Assembly (NCBI GenBank): GCA_023717565.1
Contig: JAMQPI010000510.1
Coordinates: forward strand, 1 to 52,281
Origin: Pyrinomonadaceae bacterium
GTDB taxonomy: Bacteria > Acidobacteriota > Blastocatellia > Pyrinomonadales > Pyrinomonadaceae
Length of the DNA stretch: 52,281 nucleotides
Direction of reading: 5' to 3'
Position numbers and translations under genes: made by a program. Below are positions 50,364-52,281 of this stretch, in pieces (position 1 is the first letter of the stretch; every line of letters starts with the position of its first letter). The notes beneath the pieces are model-generated. The model ran no database searches. It was not told where the DNA came from and saw only the letters and a list, made by a program, of their open reading frames with translations.

Positions 50364-50895
50364 CTAGAGTGGGCTGACCAGATGTTGCGGAAGCGAACCG
50401 GGTTGTTGTGATCCTGTAAAACCAGCGGCACCAGCCGGATTTTTGTCGACTCCCAACAAATCGCGCACGGTGTTGTTGTACTCGGTCCGATTCAAGCGCC
50501 TGGCCGTGACCCGTCCCTCAGCAGAAACAACCAGGCCATTAAGGCGCGCAAACTCGCCTTTGAGCCAGCCAATCGCTGCCTGCAATTCGGCTTCGTCGAG
50601 CTGCGGCGCTGATTCCGGCGGCATCTCGCCGCAGCTCACTTTCCGCACCACGTTCTCCCTGGTCGCCCGGTTTTGCATAACCGAAACCGGCGTGTTGAGC
50701 AACATGAGATCCATGCCTCCGGCCTTTCGGGTCGCGTTATGACATTGGTGGCAGCTCTTGGTTACAAAGCGCAAAACTGGATTGTTGAAGGAGGGTGTTG
50801 CTGTTTGCATGCGAAGCGGAGTCCTGGCTAACAGCCACACAATGAAGCACCAGAGTAACGATCAGCACGCGTCCTATGATCTCAAATCGCATCAT
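50364..50895 (-). pseudogene. Frameshifted and truncated paralogue of the DUF1592 gene (N-terminal part only)
   Basis: MRFEIIGRVLIVTLVLHCVAVSQ in one frame, then RFVTKSCHQCHNATRKAGGMDLMLL...VTARRLNRTEYNNTVRDLLGVDKNPAGA in another; homology to 36100..38613 stops and a stop codon follows about 18 codons later. Confidence 0.88.
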
Positions 50896-50993
50896 TATTA
50901 AAGTCGCACTTCCACTCACGGGGCGGGGCGGAGAGATTGTGCTCGCGAATTGATTTTCCGATTTAGACGATTTCAATAGTGTTCAGTGTGCGA

Positions 50994-51872
50994 TCATCGT
51001 TTACGCAAGAACTGCAGGTCGGCCAACCACTCTTGCAGCCTTGAGGGCCACTCAGCAATCGGGTGTGGTCCCTTTCTGATGCCAAAGCCATGCCCACCGT
51101 TAGAGTAGATATGCAGCTCGGCGGGAACACCGGCCTTTTTCAAGGCGATGAATAACGTGGCCAAGTGTTCCGACATCGTGGGCCGGTCATCATAAGCACA
51201 GACAAGAAAGGTGGGTGGCGTGTCCTTCGCTACGTTTATGCCTTTCCCTTCTCCCGGATAGATCAAGATCTGAAAATCGGGACGCGACTTCTGGCGCTCA
51301 ACCGGGTCAGCGGCAGTTTCGTTTCCGGCATCGTAGTTGGTCGAGGCCAATGAAGCTACTTCACCGCCCGCTGAGAATCCCATGATGCCGACCCGCGCGG
51401 GATCAATACCCCATTCCGGCGCGCGGCAGCGCACCAGCCGGAGCGCGCGCTGCGCATCTTGCAGAGCGTGTACCTCGACTTTGTAGGTCGAGCCTTCGGA
51501 TCGGGCCAGCCGATACTTGAGCACAAAGCTCGCCACTCCGCGATCGCTGAACCACTTGGCGACGTCGTAGCCTTCGTGATCAATCGAGAGGAAGCGATGC
51601 GCCCCACCGGGCAAAATGATTACGGCGGCGCCGGTGGCTTTTTTCTTCTCAGGGAGATAAACAGTGATGCTCGGGTTATGAATGTTTGAGACCACCGGGA
51701 ACGAGAGACCTGGCTCGGTCCTTACCGTGATTACCTCTTTCGAGGTCTGGCCCTCGGAACCGGGCGCGCCGTTGGGCCACAGCGGAACCACCAGAGGTTG
51801 ATCCGCGGCCGCCACGATAGTGATTGACATCACGCATAGGAGGAGAAACGTTTTCCAAAGCATAAGTGACAT
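50994..51872 (-). CDS. Alpha/beta hydrolase (secreted esterase, BD-FAE/xylan esterase-like)
   Basis: AVIILPGGAHRFLSIDHEGYDVAKWFSDRGVASFVLKYRLA, VGIMGFSAGGEVASLAS (GFSAGG), PTFLVCAYDDRP, HIYSNGGHGFG. Confidence 0.92.
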   Translation of the reverse strand: MSLMLWKTFLLLCVMSITIVAAADQPLVVPLWPNGAPGSEGQTSKEVITVRTEPGLSFPVVSNIHNPSITVYLPEKKKATGAAVIILPGGAHRFLSIDHEGYDVAKWFSDRGVASFVLKYRLARSEGSTYKVEVHALQDAQRALRLVRCRAPEWGIDPARVGIMGFSAGGEVASLASTNYDAGNETAADPVERQKSRPDFQILIYPGEGKGINVAKDTPPTFLVCAYDDRPTMSEHLATLFIALKKAGVPAELHIYSNGGHGFGIRKGPHPIAEWPSRLQEWLADLQFLRKR

Positions 51873-51988
51873 CCTTTTTTGAACGGATAAAACCTTAACT
51901 AACCGAAGCCGAGAGACCTCTCGACGAATAACTCTGACTCAGTCAGTGCCGGCAAGCCATGGCCGCTACTGTTCTCGCGCAAGAGAAC

Positions 51989-52281
51989 CTAGTCCCGCAC
52001 CAGCGTTACGCCCATCAGACCGATAACGACTTCATTGGCCAGAGTGCGCACGGTCAGTGACTTCAATTCCCTGCGCCGGTCCAGCGGTAGGTCGAGGACC
52101 GTCGCCGCACCACCCGGCACCTTGCCGCCCTTACCTTTGAACTCCGTTGGATCAAGCACGCGCACCGCGCCGGTCTTCAAGTCCACCCGGGGTGGAATCT
52201 GCTCTGGGCGCCGGAAGGCAAAGTCGTCAATGAAGTAGTCCTGATCGATCGGCCACCAGTTCGTGGGATTAACGAGCGCCA
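51989..52281 (-). CDS. C-terminal part of a protein extending beyond the right edge
   Basis: Reverse frame open from the window end: ALVNPTNWWPIDQDYFIDDFAFRRPEQIPPRVDLKTGAVRVLDPTEFKGKGGKVPGGAATVLDLPLDRRRELKSLTVRTLANEVVIGLMGVTLVRD*. Confidence 0.7.
   Translation of the reverse strand, partial: ALVNPTNWWPIDQDYFIDDFAFRRPEQIPPRVDLKTGAVRVLDPTEFKGKGGKVPGGAATVLDLPLDRRRELKSLTVRTLANEVVIGLMGVTLVRD

Noticed and set aside
1-52281. CRISPR array, insertion sequences, rRNA operon or complete tRNA
   Set aside because: No regularly spaced identical repeats with unique spacers, no recognisable transposase, and no complete tRNA cloverleaf or rRNA seen by eye; a covariance-model scan would be needed to be certain.

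Overview
A 52-kb chromosomal window that looks Acidobacteriota-like; this is inferred only from gene families (TonB receptors with N-terminal carboxypeptidase-regulatory domains, DUF1592/DUF1552 pairs, Reg_prop sensor kinases). No rRNA, complete tRNA or CRISPR array was seen. Left part (0-31 kb): aquaporin / amidohydrolase / isochorismatase / AraC cluster; a STAS-like protein plus a stand-alone ClpB-D2-like AAA+ operon preceded by three exactly 24-bp-phased repeats; a GH16-like secreted protein overlapping a Reg_prop histidine kinase, convergent with a LuxR-type response regulator; SpoIIE/PP2C phosphatase; sigma-54 regulator with a truncated PAS domain and a decayed copy of its own 3' end 1.2 kb away; TonB-type receptor and OmpA protein; TolC-HlyD-MFS efflux operon that runs into panB; NDH-2-like dehydrogenase and cydAB. 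Middle (31.5-36 kb): a gene-poor, degenerate region with a tRNA/tmRNA 3'-end fragment, two diverged direct repeats, a multiply frameshifted membrane-protein pseudogene and a perfect 12-bp hairpin. Right part (36-52 kb): a compact co-oriented DUF1592-DUF1552-GH28-GH2-GH106 operon (probable pectin/rhamnogalacturonan utilisation), then on the opposite strand a frameshifted second GH28, a LacI regulator, a frameshifted and truncated DUF1592 paralogue and an esterase. The best candidates for follow-up are the pectin locus bracketed by inverted intact and broken DUF1592 copies, the decayed integrated region at 32.4-36 kb, and the STAS/AAA+ operon with its phased repeat array.
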